From NCBI GenBank assembly GCA_030445865.1, contig JASUSV010000006.1:1-64000 (forward strand): a stretch of DNA of 64,000 bases. The letters run 5' to 3'. Numbering within the stretch: position 1 is the stretch's first letter; each line of letters starts with the position of its first letter. Under the pieces are notes generated by a model. It was not told where the DNA came from. It did not search any database and saw nothing but the letters and a program-made list of their open reading frames with translations. The position numbers and the translations under genes were made by a program. Source of the DNA: Clostridia bacterium (lineage in GTDB: Bacteria; Bacillota; DSM-521; Neomoorellales; Neomoorellaceae). Below, piece by piece: positions 35,334-44,013 of the stretch.

Positions 35334-35828
35334 TCACCTTTCTTCCCCGCACTCGCCGGCTTCGCCCTTGAGGATGGCGATGCCGTGGGGCAGGGCCGGC
35401 AGGATGGCCTCAAGGTTCTCGCGTACGGCTTTAGGACTGCCCGGCAGGTTAACGATCAGGCTCCTGCCCCGTATGCCGGCCACGGCGCGGGAAAGCATGG
35501 CCTGGGGGGTGGCTTTAAGACCTGCCAGCCGCATGGCCTCGGGCAAGCCGGGTACCTGGCGTTCGATGACCGCCAGCGTGGCTTCAGGCGTTACATCCCG
35601 GGGGCCAAAGCCGGTCCCGCCAGTCGTCAAAACAAGGTCGGCTCCGGCCAGGTCGCAAAAATCTTTAAGCCTGGCCATAATTGCTTCTTTTTCATCGGGG
35701 ACGATAGAGTAGGCAATAACCTCACCGCCAATGCGCCGCACCAACTCGCGGATAATCGCCGCGCTTTTATCTTCGCGCTCCCCGCGGGCGCCCTTGTCGC
35801 TGGCCGTGAGAATGGCCACCTTTATCAT
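35334..35828 (-). CDS. mog: molybdopterin adenylyltransferase (MogA/MoaB type)
   Basis: 164 residues from the ATG at 35828, overlapping the MOSC stop by four bases (ATGA). It begins [20 protein letters not shown] and contains LVLTTGGTGFGPRDVTPEAT and NLPGSPKAVRENLEAILP, the standard MogA/MoaB motifs. It adenylates molybdopterin before metal insertion by MoeA. It is the last gene of the cofactor operon that starts at 41283. Confidence 0.94.
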   Translation of the reverse strand: MIKVAILTASDKGARGEREDKSAAIIRELVRRIGGEVIAYSIVPDEKEAIMARLKDFCDLAGADLVLTTGGTGFGPRDVTPEATLAVIERQVPGLPEAMRLAGLKATPQAMLSRAVAGIRGRSLIVNLPGSPKAVRENLEAILPALPHGIAILKGEAGECGEER

Positions 35829-36262
35829 TCGTCTATCACCTCGATGCGGTCGCCGACCTGTACCGGCCCACCGCGGGTGATGGCCACAAAAACACCTTCG
35901 CGGGGCATAATACAGTCGCCTGCCTGGTAGTAGATGGCGCAGCGGTGGTGGCATACCTTGCCGATCTGGGTGACCTCGCCAATGGCCTCCGCGCCGATGG
36001 CCAGCCTGGCCCCTACCGGAAGGGAAAGCAGGTCGATCCCCTCGGTAGTCAAATTTTCGGCAAAATCACCGGGACCCACGTTCAACCCCTTGGCCCGCAT
36101 CTTTTCAATGCTTTCCAGGGCTAAAAGGCTGACCTGTCGGTGCCAGGGGCCGGCGTGGGCGTCACCTTCCAGGCCGTGGCCGGCCACCAGCAATCCCCTG
36201 CCGACGTTTCTCTTGCGCTCACCTTTATGCTCGCTCAAACAGACGGCCACTATACGTCCCAT
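35825..36262 (-). CDS. MOSC domain protein
   Basis: 145 residues from the ATG at 36262 (AGGGGAAG upstream). The MOSC pattern is visible: [26 protein letters not shown], then [23 protein letters not shown], and [24 protein letters not shown] with the conserved Cys. MOSC proteins bind molybdenum cofactor sulfur or act in its transfer. Placement between moaC and mog is typical in Clostridia. The gene overlaps moaC by 13 bases. Confidence 0.92.
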   Translation of the reverse strand: MGRIVAVCLSEHKGERKRNVGRGLLVAGHGLEGDAHAGPWHRQVSLLALESIEKMRAKGLNVGPGDFAENLTTEGIDLLSLPVGARLAIGAEAIGEVTQIGKVCHHRCAIYYQAGDCIMPREGVFVAITRGGPVQVGDRIEVIDE

Positions 36263-36744
36263 TTTTCTTCCCCTTCCCGCCGGTAAAGGCCGCTGCGGCC
36301 CCCGCTTTTTTCCACCAGCCTGATGGCTTCTATGCTCATATCCCTTTCGACTGCTTTGCACATATCGTAAATGGCCAGGGCAGCTACGCTGACGGCTGTC
36401 AGGGCTTCCATCTCCACGCCGGTCTGGCCTATCGTTTTCACCCGGGCCTCGATTTCAATAGCCCCGGCTTGGACATCCGGCCGAAAGTCTATAGTTACGC
36501 CCGTAATGGCCAAGGGGTGGCATAAAGGGATCAACCGGCTGGCCTCCTTCGCCGCCATAATGCCGGCTACTCTGGCTACGGCCAATACGTCTCCTTTGGG
36601 CAGACGCCCTTCCAAGATCAGGCTCAAAGTTTGCGGCCGCATAACTATACGGCCCCTGGCTACCGCCTCGCGTTCGGTTACAGGCTTGCCGCCCACGTCT
36701 ACCATGCGCGCCTGACCCCTGGCATCCAGATGGTTGAGTTGCAA
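36250..36744 (-). CDS. moaC: cyclic pyranopterin monophosphate synthase
   Basis: About 164 residues from the TTG at 36744, chosen because GGAGG lies eight bases upstream and the length then matches MoaC. It includes [38 protein letters not shown], and [30 protein letters not shown], the family signatures with the catalytic residues. It makes cyclic pyranopterin from the MoaA product. The start could also be a nearby GTG four codons upstream. Confidence 0.95.
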   Translation of the reverse strand: MQLNHLDARGQARMVDVGGKPVTEREAVARGRIVMRPQTLSLILEGRLPKGDVLAVARVAGIMAAKEASRLIPLCHPLAITGVTIDFRPDVQAGAIEIEARVKTIGQTGVEMEALTAVSVAALAIYDMCKAVERDMSIEAIRLVEKSGGRSGLYRREGEEKWDV

Positions 36745-36796
36745 AAGCCTCGCCTCCACGCCGATTTTTCCGAAACAAATGGGAAGGGCAGGCCTT

Positions 36797-37768
36797 TCAT
36801 CCTCCGATCTGGGACATAAGGCCCTGCCGCCTCCCCTCAGATTCCAGGTGGTGCCGCTGAGGTTTACATAAAATACCCTGCCGGAAAAGGGCGACCAGTT
36901 CCTCCAGCGAAGCGCCGCGGCGAAGGGGGCCGCGCAGGTCGATTTCTTCGTCACCGTAAAGGCAGGGCCTAAGCCTGCCGTCGGCCGTAAGGCGCAGGCG
37001 GTTGCACCGCGGGCAGAAATGTTCGCTCATGGCCCCGATAAAACCGATACTTCCCCGGCCGTCCCTGAAGGTAAAGTTCACCGCCGGACCGTTCCCCTTA
37101 ACCCCCGGAGCCGGTTGTAAGGGATAAAAGGCTTCTACCCTGGCCCGGATCTCGGCTACCGGTACATAATCAAGGCGGGCAGCGGCAGCCATACCGATGG
37201 GCATAACTTCGATAAAGCGGACGTGCAGCGGTTGTTCTACGGCCAGGCGGGCGAAATCCAGGATCTCGTCTTCATTAAACCCCCGCATAACTACGACGTT
37301 AACCTTAACCGGCTCAAGCCCTGCGGCTAAGGCCGCACGTAAACCCCGCCAGACCTCATGTAAGTTGCCGCCGCGGGTAATATAAGCGTAGCGCTCGGGC
37401 TTTAAAGTGTCCAGGCTTACGTTTACCCGCACCAGCCCGGCCTCTTTCAACGGGGTTGCCAGGGCCGGTAAAAGTATCCCGTTAGTCGTCAGAGAGATCT
37501 CTTCCAGGCCGGTTAAGGCGTGTAAACTACGCACCAGGGAAACCACGTTCCTTCGGACCAGCGGCTCCCCGCCCGTCAGGCGAATTTTACGGATACCTGC
37601 CTTTAAAGCCGCCTGCGCCAGGGTAACCAACTCTTCCAGGCGTAAAATTTCGTTCTGGGCTTTAAGGGGCACTCCCTGGGCCGGCATGCAGTAGCGGCAG
37701 CGCAGATTGCAGCGGTCGGTAATGGAAAGGCGCAGGTAATCGATCTGGCGGTTAAAATTATCTCGCAA
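36797..37768 (-). CDS. moaA: GTP 3',8-cyclase (radical SAM)
   Basis: 323 residues. The radical SAM cluster motif CNLRCRYC is at about residues 20-27, and the second cluster motif ([10 protein letters not shown] with a later RPCLY Cys) near 250. The C-terminus ends in GG, which is required in MoaA. The enzyme converts GTP to 3',8-cyclo-7,8-dihydro-GTP, the first step of molybdenum/tungsten cofactor synthesis. It is followed by moaC on the same strand. Confidence 0.97.
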   Translation of the reverse strand: MRDNFNRQIDYLRLSITDRCNLRCRYCMPAQGVPLKAQNEILRLEELVTLAQAALKAGIRKIRLTGGEPLVRRNVVSLVRSLHALTGLEEISLTTNGILLPALATPLKEAGLVRVNVSLDTLKPERYAYITRGGNLHEVWRGLRAALAAGLEPVKVNVVVMRGFNEDEILDFARLAVEQPLHVRFIEVMPIGMAAAARLDYVPVAEIRARVEAFYPLQPAPGVKGNGPAVNFTFRDGRGSIGFIGAMSEHFCPRCNRLRLTADGRLRPCLYGDEEIDLRGPLRRGASLEELVALFRQGILCKPQRHHLESEGRRQGLMSQIGG

Positions 37769-37826
37769 GATTTAATTCCTCTCCTAAGGTTTTAGCCTTT
37801 GGCACAGACCAGGTCTCGGTTTTGCC

Positions 37827-39752
37827 CTACGTCGACCAGACTACTTCCCCGCAGCGACTCAGATCGTAGCCGCCCAAAGCCTCGACCTGTTTCTGAAACT
37901 CCGGGGAGCGCATGACCCGGACCAGTTCCTGCACCGCCGGCGTCTCCCAAACCTCGCGCGGGAAACACAGGTCGTAACGCTCGGTAGCTATAGGGATAAA
38001 TTCCAGCCCGAAAGCCCGGGCTACGGCATAAAGGCCCAGGCCGGCATCTGCCGTTCCGCCGGCCACGGCCGCCGCCACCGCCAGGTGGGTAAACTCCTCC
38101 CGGCCGTATCCCCGTATTTTTTGCGCCTCGATACCCAGCCGCTTCAGATGAAAGTCCAGCAATACCCGCGTCCCCGAACCTGGCTGGCGGTTAACATAGG
38201 TGACGTCCTCCCTGGCGAGGTCGGCCAGACCATTAATTCCCTTGGGGTTGCCCGGTGCTACCATCAAGCCGTTCTGGCGGTAGACCAGGTTGACCAGCAC
38301 CAGCTGGCGTCCCGGCAAATACTTCTGGATATAACTGACGTTATATTCCCCCGTCTCTTCGTCTAAGAGGTGGATCCCGGCGGCATGGGCCTCGCCGCGC
38401 TGAAGGGCAAGGAGCCCGCCCAGACTCCCAACCGCAGCCGTCGAGAGGCTGCGCCCCGGATGGATCCTGCGCCAGGCGTCGCTTAACACATCCAGCACCA
38501 TGTCATGGCTGCCACTGACGACGAGCGTTTCCTCAACCTCCTCAAGAGGCCGCAAAAGCTCGACGCCAACTTCCTGCCCGGCTAGAAAGCCTTCCGATAG
38601 GCGCGGTACGCGCACGATGCCGTCAGCCCGCACCAGGGACATCATGGACCCGGCGCCGCGACCGGAAGGTACGGCTACCAGCCTGCCGCCTACCCTCCCC
38701 AGCCTCACCCGAACAAATTCTTCCCGGCCCAGAGGGGAATGTAGCTTGCGCGCCAGGAAAGCCTTGACTCCCGGCCTCGCTGGGGGTTTAAGGCCTTGTT
38801 TAAGGTGTAAGATGGGCTTTAGAAATAGCTCGGCCGCCAGTACAGCCGAGACGGGGTAACCGGGTATCCCCAGAACCGGCTTATCCCGGACCGCGCCTAA
38901 AATCACTGGCTTGCCCGGCCGGATGGCGACGCCGTGGGTATAAACCCGGCCGGCTTCCGCAATCAGGCCGGCCGCGTAATCTTCCTGCCCGGCGGAAGAG
39001 CCGGCGTTAATGATCACTATATCGGCCTGGGATATGGCCTCGAAAAGGCGCTCGCGCAGGAGGTTATAATCGTCGGGGGTGATAGGCAGGGTTATAGCCT
39101 CGCCGCCCCATTCCCGCACCAGATTCCCGATAACCACGGAGTTATATTCCAGGATCTGACCGGGAGCAGGATGCGGCTTCGGCGCCACCAGCTCCGTCCC
39201 CGTAGGTATAAAAGCTACGCGGGGCCGGGGATGTACCCATATCTCAGTTACACCGCCGGCCAGGATGCCGCCCAGGTCAAAGGGCCGCAACCGCCAGTTG
39301 GCCGGTAGGAGCATCTCCCCCGCCGCCAGGTCCTCGCCGATGGAACGCACATTTTGCCAGGGAACGGCGGGAGCGCTGATTTCAACCTGATTATGGTCCT
39401 TGAATTCAATCTCTTCAAGCATAATCACGGCGTTAAAGCCCTCCGGGAGCGGGTCGCCGGTATCCACCACTACCGCCTCCGCCCCCAGTTGCAAAAGGCG
39501 GGGCGACCGCTCGGAAACGCCGAAGGTATCTTCGGCGCGAACGGCGATGCCGTCCATGGCCGCCGCCGGGTAGTGGGGCGAGGACACCAGGGCATAGACC
39601 GGCTTCGCCGTCACCCTGCCCAGGGCCACTGCGGTGGGGATTTTTTCCGGCGGCCCCGGCTTTAAGGCCCCGGCTTCGCCGAGCACCTGTAGATATTCCG
39701 CCAAGGCCTCCTCCCAGGGCCGGTTGTTTAAAAAAGCGCTTCTAGGCCGCAT
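37827..39752 (-). CDS. moeA2: MoeA fused to a periplasmic-binding-protein-like domain
   Basis: 641 residues from the ATG at 39752 (GGAGG six bases upstream); the frame is open 48 codons further without support. Residues 1-400 are MoeA-like (SPHYPAAAMDGIAVRAEDTFG, INAGSSAGQEDYAAG, GIRPGKPVILG-like AIRPGKPVILGAV). The remaining 220 residues are a substrate-binding-like domain, starting VSGSHDMVLDVLSDAWRR with VNRQPGSGTRVLLDFHLKRLGI, as in LysR/ModE-type molybdate-binding domains. Such fusions occur in Clostridia and archaea and may sense or deliver molybdate or tungstate. It lies next to an ordinary moeA. Confidence 0.93.
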   Translation of the reverse strand: MRPRSAFLNNRPWEEALAEYLQVLGEAGALKPGPPEKIPTAVALGRVTAKPVYALVSSPHYPAAAMDGIAVRAEDTFGVSERSPRLLQLGAEAVVVDTGDPLPEGFNAVIMLEEIEFKDHNQVEISAPAVPWQNVRSIGEDLAAGEMLLPANWRLRPFDLGGILAGGVTEIWVHPRPRVAFIPTGTELVAPKPHPAPGQILEYNSVVIGNLVREWGGEAITLPITPDDYNLLRERLFEAISQADIVIINAGSSAGQEDYAAGLIAEAGRVYTHGVAIRPGKPVILGAVRDKPVLGIPGYPVSAVLAAELFLKPILHLKQGLKPPARPGVKAFLARKLHSPLGREEFVRVRLGRVGGRLVAVPSGRGAGSMMSLVRADGIVRVPRLSEGFLAGQEVGVELLRPLEEVEETLVVSGSHDMVLDVLSDAWRRIHPGRSLSTAAVGSLGGLLALQRGEAHAAGIHLLDEETGEYNVSYIQKYLPGRQLVLVNLVYRQNGLMVAPGNPKGINGLADLAREDVTYVNRQPGSGTRVLLDFHLKRLGIEAQKIRGYGREEFTHLAVAAAVAGGTADAGLGLYAVARAFGLEFIPIATERYDLCFPREVWETPAVQELVRVMRSPEFQKQVEALGGYDLSRCGEVVWST

Positions 39753-39841
39753 GCCATACCTCCAAATAAAAACTTCCTGATAACTTCGGCGCTGGAGCAA
39801 TTGAATACCCTGCCAGTTAACACTTAAAACGAGGCGATATC

Positions 39842-41101
39842 CTAACGGGTGAAAAGCCGTACTTCCACTATACTGCCGGCTTCTAGGCCTTCGCATTCCA
39901 GGGGTACCTTAACCAGCCCGTCGGCCTGCACCATGGTTGAAATCAGGCCGGATTTCCCCGGCACCGGGTCGGCCAGGAGGCCAGCTTCTCCCCTTAGCAG
40001 CCTTACGCGCACGTGGTCTTCGCGGTCGGCGCCCGAGGCCACCTTGCGGGTCAAAACCGCCTTAACGCTGCCTTCCAGTAAATCCAGGTCGTTATATCCA
40101 CCGTAAAGTATAAGGGGGCGCAAAAAGAGGTCGAAGATTATCATGGCCGACACGGGGTGGCCCGGCAGGCCGATGACCAGTTTGCCGCCGGTCACAGCCG
40201 CCAGCGTCGGCTTACCTGGCCGGATGGAGATGCCGTGGAAGAGGATTTCGGGGTTGTCCAGGCTGGCGATAACCTGCAGCGTCAAATCGCGCGTGCCCAC
40301 GGAGCTGCCGCCGGAAAAGAGTAAGATGTGGTTTTCGTTCAGGGCCTTCCAGGCCACGGCCTTGAGTTTATCCAGATCGTCCGGAACGATGCCGTAGAGC
40401 CTGGGTTCAGCACCGCAGGCCTGGCTTAAACCAAAAAGGGTGTAGGAATTTATGTCGCGTACCTGGCCGGGACCCGGTTTAACTTCAGGAGGCACTATTT
40501 CATTGCCAGTAGCCAGAATGCCGATCCTCCAGGGCTCGTATACCTCCACCTCGCTGAAACCCAGGCTGGCCAGGATGCCCAAATCCTGGGGGCGCAGCCG
40601 CCGGCCTGCTGCTAAAACTTTCTGGCCAGCGCGCACGTCTTCGCCCCGCTTGACCAGATTTTCCCCCGGCGCCACCGGCCTGGTGATGGCCACCGTTTTC
40701 CCGTCCACGGATTCGGTATTTTCCACCATGACTACCGCGTCGGCGCCGGGCGGCAACATCCCGCCGGTGGCAATGGCAACTGCCGTACCGGGCAAAACCT
40801 GCACCCCGGCCGCTTCGCCCATAAATACTTCGCCTGCAAGGGCAAGGTAGGCCGGCTGGCTCTCGGTGGCGCCAAAAGTATCCTGCGCCCTTACCGCATA
40901 GCCGTCCATAGTCGAGCGGGCAAACCCCGGTACATCTTCTGCCGCCACGATATCAACCGCCAGTTCGCACCTTAAAGCTCCGGTTAAAGATACTTTTTTG
41001 GTTCCGCGTTTTAATTCAGGCCACCGGGCGGCCAAAACCTCCCGGGCTTCGGGGACGGTTAAGACATGAAACAATTCCACGCCGGACACCTTTGCTTTCA
41101 C
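39842..41101 (-). CDS. moeA: molybdopterin molybdenumtransferase MoeA
   Basis: 419 residues with the standard MoeA motifs: RSTMDGYAVRAQDTFGA, ATGGMLPPGADAVVMVENTE, RPQDLGILASLGFSEVEVY, FSGGSSVGTRDL and ISIRPGKPTLAAVTGGKLVIGLPGHP. It inserts molybdate or tungstate into adenylated molybdopterin. The annotated GTG start at 41101 lies in a region with only a weak ribosome site; a GTG five codons downstream is an alternative. It follows the 59-residue gene by two bases. Confidence 0.96.
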   Translation of the reverse strand: MKAKVSGVELFHVLTVPEAREVLAARWPELKRGTKKVSLTGALRCELAVDIVAAEDVPGFARSTMDGYAVRAQDTFGATESQPAYLALAGEVFMGEAAGVQVLPGTAVAIATGGMLPPGADAVVMVENTESVDGKTVAITRPVAPGENLVKRGEDVRAGQKVLAAGRRLRPQDLGILASLGFSEVEVYEPWRIGILATGNEIVPPEVKPGPGQVRDINSYTLFGLSQACGAEPRLYGIVPDDLDKLKAVAWKALNENHILLFSGGSSVGTRDLTLQVIASLDNPEILFHGISIRPGKPTLAAVTGGKLVIGLPGHPVSAMIIFDLFLRPLILYGGYNDLDLLEGSVKAVLTRKVASGADREDHVRVRLLRGEAGLLADPVPGKSGLISTMVQADGLVKVPLECEGLEAGSIVEVRLFTR

Positions 41102-41103
41102 GT

Positions 41104-41283
41104 TTATTTAAAACATCCTAACTGGCATTGGATAATCTTTATTTTCAATTGATTGGCGGCCTCCCCTACCATAAGCATGGGCACCTCCAGGCGCCTGGCC
41201 AACTCCTGGGCAACGGCGCAAGGAAGCTTGTCCTCATGGGCCGCCTCCCTTACGGCAGCCAGAACTTCCGCTTTTATCTCCAC
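41104..41283 (-). CDS. 59-residue conserved protein at the head of the cofactor operon
   Basis: Starts with GTG at 41283 behind AGGGGAGAG. It reads MEIKAEVLAAVREAAHEDKL, then LPCAVAQELARRLEVPMLMVG, and ends KIKIIQCQLGCFK. It has a Cys in PCAV and a CQLGC pair near the end. I recall similar small proteins beside molybdate and formate dehydrogenase genes, but no function. Its placement directly after the riboswitch and before moeA argues for a role in metal cofactor formation or in regulation. Confidence 0.7.
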   Translation of the reverse strand: MEIKAEVLAAVREAAHEDKLPCAVAQELARRLEVPMLMVGEAANQLKIKIIQCQLGCFK

Positions 41284-41302
41284 CTTTTTCTCTCCCCTGG
41301 GT

Positions 41303-41330
41303 ATAAATTAAAGCACCCGGAAAGGGTGCT
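41303..41330 (-). terminator. riboswitch expression platform, intrinsic terminator
   Basis: AGCACCC and GGGTGCT form a 7-bp stem with a 5-base loop, followed on the minus strand by TTTAATTTAT. It lies between the riboswitch and the start of the 59-residue gene, so cofactor binding can stop transcription here. Confidence 0.7.
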
Positions 41331-41339
41331 CTCTGGGAA

Positions 41340-41478
41340 CTTATAGCCAAAAGCTCTCCTTTCCAAGTCCGGGAGGCAGACTGGTTTCCCAACCTACCCT
41401 GTCGCTACCCTTAAAATAAGGTAGCGAGGCCAGCCGCCATCGCTATTTTAGCCTTAGGCCAGCTGGCTCGGAGTATAA
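41340..41478 (-). promoter_or_regulatory. Moco/Tuco riboswitch
   Basis: The minus strand matches the molybdenum cofactor RNA motif seen before E. coli moaA: it opens with ACTCCGAGCC, contains an internal hairpin (GCTACCTT/AAGGGTAGC), and ends with CCTCCCGGACTTGGAAAGG then GGCTAT, the strongly conserved 3' block. A terminator follows. Binding of molybdenum or tungsten cofactor probably lowers expression of the downstream operon. Whether this is the Moco or Tuco subtype cannot be decided by eye. Confidence 0.88.
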
Positions 41479-41620
41479 AGTTTGTCTTTATTTTAACACA
41501 AACGCAAACAATTTAACAGGGAAAAGTACAATTTTAGTTTCTTAATCCGCGGCCATGATATAATATTGCATAGCAAGAAAATCGAGTCCCGGGCTTAAAC
41601 CGGAGAGAGGGGGTCGGCCA

Positions 41621-42283
41621 GTGATCAGGGCCGAATCGACTATTCCGGCAAGTTATAATATTACCGAAACTTTTCGAGAAAGAGGAAAAGCTTTTACTTT
41701 CCGGACCGGGCAAGTAATATTTATGGCCGGAGAGGAAAGCAACCGCGTCTTCCTCATCCAAAAAGGGCGCGTTAAAATTTACCGCCTGACCCCCGACGGC
41801 ACTGCGGTCACCGTATCTATCCGCCATCCCGGAGAGATATTCGGCCTGGCGGAGGTCTTAATGGAGACTGAACGCGTTTGTTTTGCGGAAGCATTGGAGG
41901 ACCTTACGGTACTAGTATTAAAAAAATTGGATTTTGAAACCTTGTTAAAGCAAGTCCCCGCTTTTGCTTATGAAGTTGCCCGGGTGCTGGCCAAACGCCT
42001 GCGGGAAGCGGAGACGATAATCTACGAAATGGCCCACTACCAGACCCCCGGCAGATTGGCACGATTACTTTTGAAGCTCGCCGATTGCAGCGGCCAGGCT
42101 ATGCCCCAGGGAATCAAATTAGGAGTGCGTTTGAGCCACCGGGAAATAGCGGAGATGATCGGTACTTCCCGCCAGACGGTTACCTCCACCCTTAATGCCA
42201 TGGTACGGGAAAGGGCTATCGACATGCGCCATAAAGAAATCATCGTTCTCGACAGGAGGAAGCTTGAAACATGGCTTTTATGA
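41621..42283 (+). CDS. Crp/Fnr-family transcription regulator
   Basis: 220 residues starting with GTG. The N-terminal cyclic-nucleotide-like barrel (FRTGQVIFMAGEESNRVFLIQKGRVKIYRL) is followed by the dimer helix and the C-terminal helix-turn-helix LSHREIAEMIGTSRQTVTSTLNAM. It lacks the N-terminal cysteine set of Fnr, so it does not look like an oxygen-sensing [4Fe-4S] protein; a small-molecule or redox ligand is likely. It lies 257 bases upstream of the anion transporter operon, which carries a matching dyad operator, so it is probably its regulator. A TATAAT -10 box lies at 41557-41562. Confidence 0.9.
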   Translation: MIRAESTIPASYNITETFRERGKAFTFRTGQVIFMAGEESNRVFLIQKGRVKIYRLTPDGTAVTVSIRHPGEIFGLAEVLMETERVCFAEALEDLTVLVLKKLDFETLLKQVPAFAYEVARVLAKRLREAETIIYEMAHYQTPGRLARLLLKLADCSGQAMPQGIKLGVRLSHREIAEMIGTSRQTVTSTLNAMVRERAIDMRHKEIIVLDRRKLETWLL

Positions 42284-42302
42284 AGTACAAAGCATTACAG
42301 TT

Positions 42303-42326
42303 AAGCGGCAATTGCCGCTTTTTTAT
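42303..42326 (+). terminator. intrinsic terminator after the Crp/Fnr gene
   Basis: AAGCGGC, a four-base loop and GCCGCTT, followed by TTTTATTTTC. It separates the regulator transcript from the anion transporter operon. Confidence 0.85.
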
Positions 42327-42406
42327 TTTCGACTTTGTCATAAAACAGACAATTAAAATGACAGACCGAAGACAATTATTTTTTAAGACAATTTTTATAA
42401 TTTATA

Positions 42407-42420
42407 GTGAAAAATATCAC
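42407..42420 (+). promoter_or_regulatory. Crp-like operator upstream of the anion/Apr-Hdr operon
   Basis: GTGA-AAAATA-TCAC with flanking A and A matches the Crp family half-site form GTGA-N6-TCAC exactly. A TATAAT box at 42397-42402 lies just before it. A second dyad, TTGTC-N8-GACAA, lies upstream near 42337-42354. The likely binder is the Crp/Fnr protein encoded at 41621-42283. Confidence 0.6.
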
Positions 42421-42447
42421 AAAAAATTTATTATGAGGAGGCGGGGA

Positions 42448-42534
42448 ATGAAAGAGTTTTTAATTATTTTTGCAACAACCAAGCTTTTCTTAAAGTACCA
42501 GGAGGATATTTTCACAAAAGAAAGGAGGCCATGA
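42448..42534 (+). CDS. 27-residue ORF before the anion transporter
   Basis: An ATG behind the very strong ribosome site GAGGAGGCGGGG opens a 27-codon frame, MKEFLIIFATTKLFLKYQED to KERRP. It ends seven bases before the transporter ATG, and its last codons contain the transporter's GGAGG site. This is the geometry of a translationally coupled small protein or leader peptide. The N-terminal half is hydrophobic. Function unknown. Confidence 0.5.
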   Translation: MKEFLIIFATTKLFLKYQEDIFTKERRP

Positions 42535-42540
42535 ATAATA

Positions 42541-43989
42541 ATGAACAATGAAAAGGTGAATTTGTGGGAAAGCCTGGATCGTAAACAGGTTATAGGAACA
42601 ATCATCGCTTTTATCCTTCTTTTTAGTGTAGGCTTCGCCCCTGCTTTTCCCGGTCTTAAACCCGAAGCGCAAAGGGTTTTAGCTATTTTTCTTTGGTTTA
42701 TCGCCTGCATGGTTACTGATGCCCTGCCAAAGGCTATTATCGGGCTGGCCGCGCCTACCTTGCTGGTAGTTATGGCCAACATGAAAATCCCCGCCGCCTT
42801 CGGAGCTTTTGCCTCTAACGCATTCTTCCTGGCCATCGGCGCCTTCATCTACGCCGCCATTATGATGGGTACCCCCCTGGGCCGCCGCATAGCCATAGGC
42901 ATTACTAATACCTTACGGTCTACCCGGGTAACCCGGATCCTCACCGGCCTTTCCCTGGCCGATGTGGCCATCGGCGGCATCCTCCCCACGGTCAGCGAAA
43001 CCGCCCTTTTCCTGCCCATTTCCAAAGGCGTCACCGGGCTCATGCGGGGAAGGGAACACCTGCCGGAAAGCAAGAGGATCAATACAGCCATCATCTTGAT
43101 GATCACCGCCCTGGTGCCCCTCTTCACTGGGCCGCTAATCCTGACGAGCCACTTCCCCAATATCATGCTGGCCGGTAATCTGGCCAACGTCAAAATCCAG
43201 GTTTCCTGGGTTGACTGGTTCATCTATAACCTGCCCCTCTGGGGCCTGTTACCAATACTCTTGCTTTACGTTACCTGGTACTTCAAGCTTAAAGGACTAG
43301 ACATTCCGGGTGCCGACGAAGAACTGCCGAAGATGAAGGCTGAACTGGGAAAGATCACCTGGCCGGAGATTTGGGCCGCAGCCTGCCTAATCCTTGGCCT
43401 TTTCCTGTGGATAACTGAAGGGACCCTGCACAATATGAAAACAGGTATGGTAGCAATCATTGTGTTGATGCTGGCCTTTTTGCCTTTTGGCAAGCTCAAC
43501 TTCGAGAAAATGAACCAGTACATCATGTGGGACATCTGGCTGCTCCTGGGCGGAGCCATCTGCGTTGGTAACGCTCTAAATAATTCCGGCGCCGTCGACT
43601 GGCTGGCCGGTTTTATCGTCAACCCTATCAAGGCGGCAGGCATCCTTTCTCCTCTTGCCGTGCTGTTTATAATCGTCTTCGGCTTCCATATTGCCCGCGC
43701 GGGCATCGTCAGCGCCGCTGCCATGGGGGCTACTTTTATCCCCCTAACCATCGGCCTGGCAAAAGAACTGGGCTTTAACATCCTACCTTTTTCCCTGATC
43801 GTGATTAACAGCCTAAGCTATGCCTTCTTCCTTCCCATCTCCATTACCGCCTTCCTTATAGCCTGGGGGGCTTCGGGTACCTCCACCTGGGAAGCCATCA
43901 AATTCGGCTCCTTGCTCTCGGTTATCGCTAACATTTACGTCATCCTCGTCCAGAGCGCCTGGATGACCCTCATCGGCCATCCTCTCTGA
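42541..43989 (+). CDS. SLC13/DASS-family anion:sodium symporter
   Basis: 482 residues with about eleven to twelve membrane helices, matching the divalent anion:sodium symporter family. The first half has GGILPTVSETALFLPISKGV, where many relatives carry an SNT motif (here SET); the second half has LLGGAICVGNALNNSGAVDWLAG and ITAFLIAWGASGTSTWEA. Members carry sulfate, dicarboxylates, citrate or sulfonates. It is the first large gene of the operon with AprA-like, AprB-like and Hdr proteins, so it probably brings in the oxidised anion that the flavoprotein reduces. Specificity is not readable. Confidence 0.87.
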   Translation: MNNEKVNLWESLDRKQVIGTIIAFILLFSVGFAPAFPGLKPEAQRVLAIFLWFIACMVTDALPKAIIGLAAPTLLVVMANMKIPAAFGAFASNAFFLAIGAFIYAAIMMGTPLGRRIAIGITNTLRSTRVTRILTGLSLADVAIGGILPTVSETALFLPISKGVTGLMRGREHLPESKRINTAIILMITALVPLFTGPLILTSHFPNIMLAGNLANVKIQVSWVDWFIYNLPLWGLLPILLLYVTWYFKLKGLDIPGADEELPKMKAELGKITWPEIWAAACLILGLFLWITEGTLHNMKTGMVAIIVLMLAFLPFGKLNFEKMNQYIMWDIWLLLGGAICVGNALNNSGAVDWLAGFIVNPIKAAGILSPLAVLFIIVFGFHIARAGIVSAAAMGATFIPLTIGLAKELGFNILPFSLIVINSLSYAFFLPISITAFLIAWGASGTSTWEAIKFGSLLSVIANIYVILVQSAWMTLIGHPL

Positions 43990-44013
43990 TAACTGAAAAG
44001 GGGGAATAAACTG

